Source: PXAP01 sp964421595
GTDB taxonomy: Bacteria; Bacteroidota; Bacteroidia; Bacteroidales; PUMT01
Direction of reading: 5' to 3'
Assembly: GCA_964421595.1 (NCBI GenBank)
Contig: CAYQXY010000012.1
Location: forward strand, 53,976-117,975
DNA: 64,000 nt
Part shown: positions 8,529 to 16,512 of the stretch, in pieces
Position numbering within the stretch: position 1 is the first letter of the stretch
How the letters are laid out: every line of letters begins with the position of its first letter
Program-made: the position numbers and the translations under genes
The notes under the pieces: model-generated
Seen by the model: only the letters and a program-made list of their open reading frames with translations
Told to the model about the DNA's origin: nothing
Database searches by the model: none

Positions 8529-10142
8529 TTACTTCATAAGATCAATTATCCAGTTAATAAAATAACTGAACAGATATACGCCGGTGTATATGCATATGCC
8601 GGTAAAAACAAGGGCCCCTGAAATAAAATACAAATTTCTGAAGGCCTTGATCACGGGCGCTTCTTTATCCTGTTCATCTTTAATATTTCGGGGGAACAGA
8701 GCAGGTAAAGCTGAGATACTATCGTTGATCCTCACAAGAATTGACCTTAATTCATTGCCCTGGCCTTTTATTTCCCCTGATATCTCCTTCAACTCTTTCT
8801 GTATTTGGGGAAGAAGATTTAAATGGTCAAGAGCAATGCTGTTTTTTTGAAATGCTGACTCAAGATTTTTTATTTCCTCCTCAGTAAATCTGCGCATCTG
8901 TTCTATGGTCGATTCAGTTGAACTTCTGAGATTTTCCAGCGACAGCCTCAATACACTGTCCACCTCAGAAACTGATTTCTGAATGATCTCCTTTCTTTCT
9001 TCAAGCTCAGAAAAATGCGATTCAATAAACCTCATTAGCTTATTGCTTTCATGAACATTTGTCTTAATTACATCTGCTATTTCTGAGACTGTATCAGAAT
9101 TATCAAGAATTTTACCTGTCTTTTCAAGCAGAATTCCTGAGTTTTCAGTAAGAATGCTGATCCGGTCAAGATAAAAGCCGAATTTCTCAAGACTCATGGC
9201 GCTTTCCTCAAATTTCCTGAAAAGTTTCAGGTTATTGCTTGCAAGTCCGGGTATGTCACTGCTTTCAATTTGTTTGTAAAGGGCTTTCTGCGATTTCAGC
9301 GAATGTCCCACATCATTCATAATTTCGGCAAATGCACTGGTATTCTGCCTGAACTGTTGATTAAACCCTTTAAGGTTCTTGTCCAGAGTATATATACTGC
9401 CGGCAGCATTCTCGGTCAATATTGGCAGTAGCTCTGTTTGTATGAAGGTAAAATAGTCATTTTTTCTTTTTTCAGTCTTCGCCTTGCTTTTTTTAAATTC
9501 TACAGAGGTGTTGAAAATCGTCAGTACAAGTCCGGCCAGTGTTGAGAACATTGCAATTTTAACTCCACCGATTAAAATATCAATACCGGCACCCTGCATA
9601 AAATCCTCTGAAGCAATCCGGGGCATACCCAGAAGTCCGATTATTATACCCAGCATAGTTCCGGCCAAACCAAGATATAGCGGAACAGGCAAAGTACTGT
9701 CTATTTCCTCTTCGAGTGAATCTATATTTCTGTCAGTAATATCCCTGATAAGGTTAAAATCAGCAACTGCACCTTTATTTCTCAGGAGATAAGTATTTGT
9801 TGAATGAAGTATCTCCTTCATGATACCGTTGCATTCAACTCTGCTCCCGATCAACGTTACAGCCTCTGCTGTGTCATGAGGAACATGCATTTCATGTATA
9901 TCTGATTCCCTGTCAGGATCTGTGTCTGTATTTATGGAAATGTTCTTTTTCAGGGTAAAAAGCTGCTTTCTGTCCGGGAATATCCCTTTCAGTTCTCTTA
10001 TTGATTTAAATGTATTATATGCAAAATGCATTTGAAGGAAAACTATTCCCCCGACTACAACCCAGATTAAAAATGAGTGCAGCCCGTTACCGGAAATTAC
10101 GGTTAACAAAGAACTTTCTGACAGAATGATAAGGCTATTCAT
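8529..10142 (-). CDS. MotA/TolQ/ZorA-like channel subunit with coiled-coil tail
   Basis: 537 residues. TM1 is at about 24-42; a cytoplasmic loop follows, then the MotA/TolQ/ExbB signature with TM2 (about 155-172, PVPLYLGLAGTMLGIIIGLL) and TM3 (about 187-211, LIGGVKIAMFSTLAGLVLT). Residues about 225-490 form a long heptad-rich coiled-coil tail, as in ZorA, which projects into the cytoplasm. Unlike textbook ZorA there is a further hydrophobic segment at about 505-533 at the extreme C-terminus. The start codon overlaps the preceding gene by 8 bases. It pairs with the OmpA-domain protein encoded next. I infer an ion-driven rotary stator; coupling to the tubulin- and actin-like proteins is inferred from the operon only. 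Confidence 0.85.
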   Translation of the reverse strand: MNSLIILSESSLLTVISGNGLHSFLIWVVVGGIVFLQMHFAYNTFKSIRELKGIFPDRKQLFTLKKNISINTDTDPDRESDIHEMHVPHDTAEAVTLIGSRVECNGIMKEILHSTNTYLLRNKGAVADFNLIRDITDRNIDSLEEEIDSTLPVPLYLGLAGTMLGIIIGLLGMPRIASEDFMQGAGIDILIGGVKIAMFSTLAGLVLTIFNTSVEFKKSKAKTEKRKNDYFTFIQTELLPILTENAAGSIYTLDKNLKGFNQQFRQNTSAFAEIMNDVGHSLKSQKALYKQIESSDIPGLASNNLKLFRKFEESAMSLEKFGFYLDRISILTENSGILLEKTGKILDNSDTVSEIADVIKTNVHESNKLMRFIESHFSELEERKEIIQKSVSEVDSVLRLSLENLRSSTESTIEQMRRFTEEEIKNLESAFQKNSIALDHLNLLPQIQKELKEISGEIKGQGNELRSILVRINDSISALPALFPRNIKDEQDKEAPVIKAFRNLYFISGALVFTGICIYTGVYLFSYFINWIIDLMK

Positions 10143-11208
10143 ACTTGACCAGTGCTTTTTCTTTTACCACCCATTGGTTGCCGTTAAGAACAGCAAGTCC
10201 GGGTTCGAGTGTCACAATAGACTTCCCCATGGGATTAAAGGCATTTTCTGATTTGCAGACCTTCTCAAGGATACTGCTGTAATAGTTTATTGCCCTTTCC
10301 ATATTATTCGGATCCTGATAAATATAAAATTCTGCCGTATTATCAGAGTCTTCATTCAAAATAAATTTGTAGATTGACTCTGAAGGGATAAAGTGGTCGC
10401 TTTTTTTTCTATTGTCAAAGTTGCCGTTATTATCGGGCGATGGCATGAAGAAGCTAACCGGCTTATTGTCTGATTCAGCAATTTCAGCTCCTTCTGATGT
10501 TGTGACAGCTGTTTCATCATTGTATGTATTTAATTCCTGAACAGGATCTTCGATTTGCTGTTTATTTTGTACCTCTTGGTTTTCAGAAAGTTTGATTATC
10601 TCCGATTCAATTCGTGTAAGACGGTTACTGATTATATCGATATTTTTTGTTATCCTCTGAGACTTGGCTATGTCTTTTAGTATTTTCGTATTCCCATAGA
10701 CCTCCATTGATTTTCTTTTAAGATTCAGAAGCTGCAGGAAAATTAAAGTAAGTAACAGTAAAATTATCATTACATACAGGCTTAAACCGGTAGTGAAAAT
10801 GCCAGGCCTGTCCTCCCGTCGTGACGGGATTATCACTGCAGGCTCCTGATTTTGCAGAATTTCACTATTATCGTAAATACTGTAATCTTCTCCCCGCCTG
10901 AAGATTGAATCACTGCCTGCCAGGTGACTGGAATCAAACTGAGGGTAGACACCCGGTAAATCTATTTTGGGGTCATTTAAAATACTGCCGTTAGTGTCAG
11001 AGTTATTCACACCATTATTGTCTGACACTATAACTGTATCCGTTTCCCGGGAATGGGCCTGTTCCCGGTTCTGATCCTGACCGGCAGCATAACCCTTAAT
11101 ATATCCTGCATCATATCCTGCTTCAAATTCATTTTCTGTATCCCAGGAGCTTTGGGAACAGGCCGATATATAAAGGACAGATGAGCAAAAAACAAGTATT
11201 TTTATCAT
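10135..11208 (-). CDS. Lipobox plus single-TM adaptor-like protein
   Basis: 357 residues of unrecognised family. The N-terminus has a type II signal (lipobox region YISAC, Cys17). A low-complexity acidic linker with GYDAGYIKGYAAG repeats follows, then a strong TM at about 140-163 with a basic RK-rich C-flank, a coiled coil (about 170-215), and a C-terminal alpha/beta domain (about 270-357). If both signals are used, residues 17-139 lie in the periplasm and the C-terminal domain in the cytoplasm, so the protein would span the inner membrane. It sits between the actin-like ATPase and the stator channel, 9 bases after the former and overlapping the latter by 8, which suits a linker between the two. 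Not recognised from any named system. Confidence 0.65.
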   Translation of the reverse strand: MIKILVFCSSVLYISACSQSSWDTENEFEAGYDAGYIKGYAAGQDQNREQAHSRETDTVIVSDNNGVNNSDTNGSILNDPKIDLPGVYPQFDSSHLAGSDSIFRRGEDYSIYDNSEILQNQEPAVIIPSRREDRPGIFTTGLSLYVMIILLLLTLIFLQLLNLKRKSMEVYGNTKILKDIAKSQRITKNIDIISNRLTRIESEIIKLSENQEVQNKQQIEDPVQELNTYNDETAVTTSEGAEIAESDNKPVSFFMPSPDNNGNFDNRKKSDHFIPSESIYKFILNEDSDNTAEFYIYQDPNNMERAINYYSSILEKVCKSENAFNPMGKSIVTLEPGLAVLNGNQWVVKEKALVKYE

Positions 11209-11217
11209 AATATTATA

Positions 11218-14200
11218 TTATTGCAGGTCAGACCCTATTTTTGATATCAGTTTTTTTATAGTTCCGGCAAGAGGAAGAAAGAAGAGTGATTCTTCAAGAA
11301 TTTGTTCTTCAGATTCTTCATTCTCAAAAGTATCTGCAATCCGGGAACTCAGATGGCTTTTTACATCCCTTCTGAGTTCCTGAAGATGTTTTTGAATTGT
11401 ATTTTCGGGAATGTCGAAAGTATTGGTAATGTCAATATCCCTGCCCAGTTCCAGAAAAAATTCCAGAAACTTTTCATATTCAGCTATAACTGAATTTTTC
11501 ATTTTTTCATCTATCTCACAGTACCGTATTTTTGTTTCCGGAAAAAACAGACCGTCGACTCCGTAATTTATATATCGTATATCTGTTAAATTATCTGGTT
11601 CCCTGTTTTCAATAAGTGCACCTTTGCAGGTTACTTGCTTAGGGTTTTTTTCATCACTGTGAATATTTAACCCGTCGGAATGATATTTTCTGTCACATAC
11701 AATTTCAAAGAGCCTGATGGTATACCTCGTCAAAGTGTCATTATTTGTTGTAATGACCTTTAGCAGTTTTGATGCTGTTCCGCTGAAGCTAATATGACGG
11801 GGAAGTTCGAATCTTTTTTGTCTGAAAATAGTTGCGACATGGTATACTATAGCTGTATAAAACAGCAGAAAGACAATCCTGAATTCTTTTGATCCCTGCA
11901 GCATATTCAGGAATGAAATCCTGTTAGTCTCATTGATCTTTAAGTTATTCTCAAGTGAAAAATAGAAATTGATAACATCCCTTGCATTATGGGAATTATT
12001 AATCTCTTCAAAAACTTTCATTAAATCGGCCGATCCGGTATTTTTAAGATGCCCGTATATGATTTTGCTGAAAGCCTTGACAAAACCGTTATTGTCAGAA
12101 CTTATATTGTCTGCACTGCTGAACAGTGCATTTCCTGCAAATCTGAATGATGTCATCATAGCCGGTTTGTTGTCACGGAAGAATACGACATCCGTTGTCT
12201 CTCCCCCTATATCGATTGAAACCGCCGGCTGGTCATAACTGGAAGCGTCCTGGGAGGAACGGAAATAATAATAAGGTGCAATGGATTCAGACATTGCACC
12301 CGGTTTTTCGGCAATTGAAGGAATGTATTTTTTTACGTTCCTGTTCCATATATCAGCCAGTAGATCACGTCTGGCCCTGTTCATGCTGGCAGGGTATAGC
12401 CATATCAGCCTGGTTTTGGAAAGATCGCCCTGGTTCAGGATGACAAACGCCTTGATTATCATCAGGAAACTTTCAACAAATGCCTCGATTCTCCTCCTTG
12501 GCCGGTCATCACCATGAATAGTCTGCCATTTTAGTTCAGTCGTTATTCTCTGGTATCGTTTGACGGGCATTTTCTCATAAATAAAAGGAATATTAAGATC
12601 GCCCATTGCAACTGCCTCACTGAATTTGTCAAGTTCAGTCTTTTCAGCTACAGCAGTTCTTATCGGGAAAAAATATTCATATCTCTTCCCGATCAGATCG
12701 GGTATAAGATTAAAAACAAAGATCTCCCTGAATTCAGGTGAGATGTTGCTTTCAAATGAAGGATGATGAAGTTTTTCAATTTGTTGCAAACCGGCATCTG
12801 TAATTTCAAGAGGTCTGGGCGCTTCACTGTTACGGCGGAATTCAATATGACTGTAAGTGGTACCAAAATCGACTGCAAAAGTGAACTGATTGCTTCCTGC
12901 CTCTTTCTTGAACCATGGGATTATCAATGCATGGTACTCCCCCTTGTTCACCTCGATTTCCATAAAATCAAACTTGTCCTCCACTGCATACACATCAAAG
13001 CCTGCTTCTGCCCCGGTCTTTGACGATTTGTTTACAGCCCTTATTTTCTCAAGTCTGGCAACCGGACGGGACTGATCATAGAAGTTAAGTTTGAAGCTGT
13101 TATTCATGCGTACCGGCTGATTATCCTTGTCCGCCAGTCCGATGCGATAAAACTGACCATCTGTTTCCCCTGTGAATTCAAGGAAAGGGAAAATTGCCAT
13201 ATCAATAGAATGATCAACTATAAATCCCTGGTTCTTCTCTTCTGAAGGTTTATCTGCAAGGGAATATTTTCCCCGGTTTTCATATTTTCTGGAAAATGTT
13301 GTGTACCCGTTTTTAACCGGAATTCTTAAGGTTACTTCAATTGTACCGCCTGCCAGCCTTGTCATTTCAAAGAAAGGTTTGTTATTGGCATGATATCTTT
13401 TCAGGTCATCTTTTTTAAAATATCTGAAGAATTCTTTCTTCAATGGAGGAAGATAACCGGAGTCCTCTGCCGATATATTGTCGGCAGGGTTTCCGTTATA
13501 ATACCTTTCGTTGTTGACAGGGAATTCAAGCCTTATTATATAAGGTTGAAGAAAATCACTTACTGTTAAATATGGGTATTGAATCCCAATGTAAGGAAGA
13601 TAACGTTTTTCCGGTACTTCCTGATCCAGAAAAGGAGCGGTATGATCGGGCGACCAGTTCTCCCATATATACCTGGAGTTGGTAGTAATTTTACTATTGG
13701 GAAGAACAAGAGGTTTTAAACCGGTGTACACGGTTGAATCAATCACAAAATCACTTTCAGATTCAATCTTGCTGTTATCGGTAATGTTCCGGTAAAGATT
13801 TATGCCGTTTGCCTCTACATTATCGCCGTCTTTTCCCGTAGTCAGAATATTGAAATTACGGCGGGCATAATCAACATCCATTGATGTAATGACTGACTTC
13901 AGACTGTCAGGAAGCAACCCGTAATTCATGTCAAGGTAATCGGAAAATGAGCTGAAATATTCCCTGAATTTAACAGGATTGCTTGCCCTCAGGCTATACA
14001 GGTATTTAATATAATCAGGCTCTCTTAAATACAGAGGCTTATAATCATTGTTGAACAGGGTATCTGTGCCGAAATTCTTTTTATATATTTTCTCAAGGTC
14101 ATTTGAAGAACTGAAAAACAATGTACTCGGACTTGTTCCGCCAAGCACCCTTAGATCATCATTCTCCTTGCTATAGCATAAGATATATATCCTGTTAAGC

Positions 14201-14622
14201 CTTTCAAAATTATATGCAACAGAATCCTGATCGAGGAACAATTTAAGGGTGTCTCCAAGATGTCTGTGCCTGGCATTATTGCTTTTGCGTAATATTTCAA
14301 GGTCGCTGCTTTTATCCCATGCAACTATATTCACATCTTCGCATATATCAAGGTTAAAAAACACCTGCCCAATATCAAGCGCATCGGAAACCATCTTGTA
14401 GAACACATTGCTTCCGTGTACAGTTCCTGATTTGGTTACCTCCATAAAAGCGGTCAATACCAGGTCAACCCGGGCAAAGGGGCTTGGTATGGAAGTTATC
14501 TGCCTTATTGGAGATAATCCATCCGGATCCTCAATCTGGGCAATTTCGTTGGGTGCCAGAGGGGAGGTCTGTTCCCATCCGCTAATATCCTGTCCCTTAT
14601 GAAATCTGAATACTTTAGCCAT
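11218..14622 (-). CDS. Giant actin/Hsp70-fold ATPase with novel N-terminal half
   Basis: 1134 residues. The C-terminal half carries the actin/Hsp70 (ASKHA) nucleotide-binding motifs: phosphate-1 FAVDFGTTYSHIEF (Asp585), phosphate-2 VSIDIGGETTDVVFF (Asp804) and a glycine-containing adenosine motif FSGTASKLL (about 946-954). These spacings suit a complete ATPase domain at about 578-1010, followed by a charged helical tail. Residues 1-570 match no family I recognise; they include LRVLGGTSPSTLFFSSS at about 175. No signal peptide or TM is seen, so it is probably cytoplasmic. The gene overlaps the tubulin-like gene by 8 bases. Hsp70, DnaK-like chaperone, MreB/ParM-like filament or regulatory ASKHA are all possible; the sequence does not decide between them. 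Confidence 0.8.
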   Translation of the reverse strand: MAKVFRFHKGQDISGWEQTSPLAPNEIAQIEDPDGLSPIRQITSIPSPFARVDLVLTAFMEVTKSGTVHGSNVFYKMVSDALDIGQVFFNLDICEDVNIVAWDKSSDLEILRKSNNARHRHLGDTLKLFLDQDSVAYNFERLNRIYILCYSKENDDLRVLGGTSPSTLFFSSSNDLEKIYKKNFGTDTLFNNDYKPLYLREPDYIKYLYSLRASNPVKFREYFSSFSDYLDMNYGLLPDSLKSVITSMDVDYARRNFNILTTGKDGDNVEANGINLYRNITDNSKIESESDFVIDSTVYTGLKPLVLPNSKITTNSRYIWENWSPDHTAPFLDQEVPEKRYLPYIGIQYPYLTVSDFLQPYIIRLEFPVNNERYYNGNPADNISAEDSGYLPPLKKEFFRYFKKDDLKRYHANNKPFFEMTRLAGGTIEVTLRIPVKNGYTTFSRKYENRGKYSLADKPSEEKNQGFIVDHSIDMAIFPFLEFTGETDGQFYRIGLADKDNQPVRMNNSFKLNFYDQSRPVARLEKIRAVNKSSKTGAEAGFDVYAVEDKFDFMEIEVNKGEYHALIIPWFKKEAGSNQFTFAVDFGTTYSHIEFRRNSEAPRPLEITDAGLQQIEKLHHPSFESNISPEFREIFVFNLIPDLIGKRYEYFFPIRTAVAEKTELDKFSEAVAMGDLNIPFIYEKMPVKRYQRITTELKWQTIHGDDRPRRRIEAFVESFLMIIKAFVILNQGDLSKTRLIWLYPASMNRARRDLLADIWNRNVKKYIPSIAEKPGAMSESIAPYYYFRSSQDASSYDQPAVSIDIGGETTDVVFFRDNKPAMMTSFRFAGNALFSSADNISSDNNGFVKAFSKIIYGHLKNTGSADLMKVFEEINNSHNARDVINFYFSLENNLKINETNRISFLNMLQGSKEFRIVFLLFYTAIVYHVATIFRQKRFELPRHISFSGTASKLLKVITTNNDTLTRYTIRLFEIVCDRKYHSDGLNIHSDEKNPKQVTCKGALIENREPDNLTDIRYINYGVDGLFFPETKIRYCEIDEKMKNSVIAEYEKFLEFFLELGRDIDITNTFDIPENTIQKHLQELRRDVKSHLSSRIADTFENEESEEQILEESLFFLPLAGTIKKLISKIGSDLQ

Positions 14623-16081
14623 TTCCCTGAAATTTAAAATATTTTTCCATTATCTCCTGTGTGGCCAGGTTGAAGACCGAGATAAATCTCTTCTCGCGGT
14701 TGTTTGTTTTGACTTTTCTGGAGGCCTTGTTAAGAGCGCTTTCTACTTTCCAGAAATTTTTGTGCAACGGATCCTTGTTCTTTTCAGGCGCCTTATCAAC
14801 AAGAAAAATATCAAACAACATATCGGCCGATATTTCATCCTTCAAATGAAACGGTTTAAAAGAGATCCTGTTTTTAGCCAGTTCGTCGAGCCATTCATAA
14901 AAATGATCCATGAACGGCATCAGCTCAGAACTGTAAAATCCTGATTTTAAAAAGGCCTTGTCAATGCGGGTCTTTCCTGACCTTGCCCATGGTTGCTGTT
15001 TAACTGAGCTACGTATCTGATGTTTCTGGAAAAGATAAAAAAGATAAAATGCCGATAAAGGACCTTCAGTTTTAAGTCTGCCTGAAGAGGAAATATGTGA
15101 GAATGATAATTCAGCACCTTTTTTATCCAGTCCGTACTCTTTAGCGATGATCTCTCCTTTGCCATTGCTGCTCATGGCAAAGTCCTCTATAGCCAGAGAA
15201 GCTGCAAACTCTACAAAATGTGCATCATTTTTTTGTTCGGAAGCACCTTCATGATTAGGATAATCTTTCATTATCCTGTCGCCTATATAATATATACTGT
15301 TGACAGAGTTGTTTCCTGAGATGTTGCGAAAATAGTATTCAAGAGCAGCACGTGTTTTACTGAAGAATGAGCTTTTATCAATCTGGCTCTCCTGCTGCTT
15401 TACCACTCCGAAATATGGCATTACAGTGATTGCACCGATAGGCGATTGCCTCAACAGCTGATGATTCTCTATATCAGCACCGGCATTGCGAATATTCTTA
15501 ACAAGAAGCGGAAATCCGGCTGCACCGGTCCCTCCAAAAATACTGCTGATTATGAATATCTTATCATCCTGTCTGAAATTGCTTGCAAAGATCCTGAACT
15601 CTTTTGAGTTATAAAACCTGTTCAGTACGATGCTGCCGATATTCGGGTTCCCCTTGAACCCCACATCCATCTGAGCATCGAGGTTCTGCTTCGAGAACAG
15701 CAGGCCGGTTAAAGCTTTGTTGGCATCATCCAGCTGTCCGAATTCGAGAAGGTCTCTGAAGCGGTTGTCATCAAGGTCACTTATGGTAAACAGGAATTGG
15801 CCGCTGCCAGGGTGCTGGCCCTCTGTATCCATTTGTGACAGGCTGGTTATTCTGGTTCCGAAGAAGCCCTTCCCGTCAGATGAGGCCTGTTCATGAATCC
15901 TTTGATAGTATCTTAAAACCTGAACTGTACGGCTAAGATCACCATTTGACCTGTCAGGGTCAATTATTACAGGGATGATCTCGTCTGCATTGATCTTAAC
16001 CCCGGCTGCCAGCAGCATTACCAGTGATCTGATGACTCTGGAGCCTGTTCCGCCAATTCCAAAAACAAATAGTTTGGACAT
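14615..16081 (-). CDS. Tubulin/FtsZ-like GTPase (Tubulin_2 type)
   Basis: 488 residues. The N-terminus KLFVFGIGGTGSRVIRSL is the first glycine loop of the tubulin/FtsZ fold (T1), and the diagnostic T4 loop reads IFGGTGAAGFPLL at about 182-194 (canonical GGGTGSG). The pattern fits the divergent FtsZ-like families, such as Pfam Tubulin_2, reported in operons with membrane and vWA-type proteins and proposed to remodel membranes. No canonical T7 NLDxxD loop is obvious by eye, so polymerisation-dependent hydrolysis is uncertain. The protein is cytoplasmic. It lies 17 bases after the 3-TM gene and overlaps the actin-like ATPase gene, implying coordinated production. Confidence 0.82.
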   Translation of the reverse strand: MSKLFVFGIGGTGSRVIRSLVMLLAAGVKINADEIIPVIIDPDRSNGDLSRTVQVLRYYQRIHEQASSDGKGFFGTRITSLSQMDTEGQHPGSGQFLFTISDLDDNRFRDLLEFGQLDDANKALTGLLFSKQNLDAQMDVGFKGNPNIGSIVLNRFYNSKEFRIFASNFRQDDKIFIISSIFGGTGAAGFPLLVKNIRNAGADIENHQLLRQSPIGAITVMPYFGVVKQQESQIDKSSFFSKTRAALEYYFRNISGNNSVNSIYYIGDRIMKDYPNHEGASEQKNDAHFVEFAASLAIEDFAMSSNGKGEIIAKEYGLDKKGAELSFSHISSSGRLKTEGPLSAFYLFYLFQKHQIRSSVKQQPWARSGKTRIDKAFLKSGFYSSELMPFMDHFYEWLDELAKNRISFKPFHLKDEISADMLFDIFLVDKAPEKNKDPLHKNFWKVESALNKASRKVKTNNREKRFISVFNLATQEIMEKYFKFQGNG

Positions 16082-16098
16082 ATCCTGATTTTTAATAA

Positions 16099-16506
16099 TT
16101 AAAATGGAGACCTGGAACCATTCCTGCTAAATCGCTTTACAACCAATGAATAAAAAAATGCCAGGGTGAGGGCAAGGAATGTGTTCCACAGGAAAAATAA
16201 AATAAGGTATTCATTGTCAACGTAGCTTAGCAAGCCTTCCCGTGCAAATTCAGAGTTAATGCGGTTCTGGGTAATCCCGGAACTCACTATGGCAGCAATT
16301 ATACTTATGAGAAGCCAGTGAAACCATTTATTGTATCTGGGTGATCCGTAAGGAAGATAATAAAAGGTTAAAATCACAACAACAGATAAGATCAGTGTCA
16401 TCCCTGCGGGCCCATACTGGCCAAGGTTGAACATTTGCGTCGTGAATTCAGGGAACCATATCAGTCCGCCTAACTCGTATATCGAAGCAAAAAAATCGTT
16501 TAACAT
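16099..16506 (-). CDS. Small three-TM membrane protein
   Basis: 135 residues with three predicted helices at about 30-50, 63-82 and 97-122, a periplasmic or cytoplasmic loop containing NRINSEFAREGLLSYVDNEY, and a short basic C-terminus (KRFSRNGSRS). No family recognised. It is the second gene of the operon, 6 bases after the vWA-like lipoprotein and 17 before the tubulin-like GTPase. Published descriptions of FtsZ-like families note a neighbouring multi-TM protein, so a membrane receptor for the tubulin-like protein is a reasonable inference. Confidence 0.7.
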   Translation of the reverse strand: MLNDFFASIYELGGLIWFPEFTTQMFNLGQYGPAGMTLILSVVVILTFYYLPYGSPRYNKWFHWLLISIIAAIVSSGITQNRINSEFAREGLLSYVDNEYLILFFLWNTFLALTLAFFYSLVVKRFSRNGSRSPF

Positions 16507-16512
16507 AGTTTT

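Noticed and set aside
7827..10142. Canonical Zorya defence system
   Set aside because: Only the ZorA/ZorB-like pair is recognisable. No ZorC, ZorD helicase or ZorE nuclease is encoded nearby, and the companion genes are of other types.
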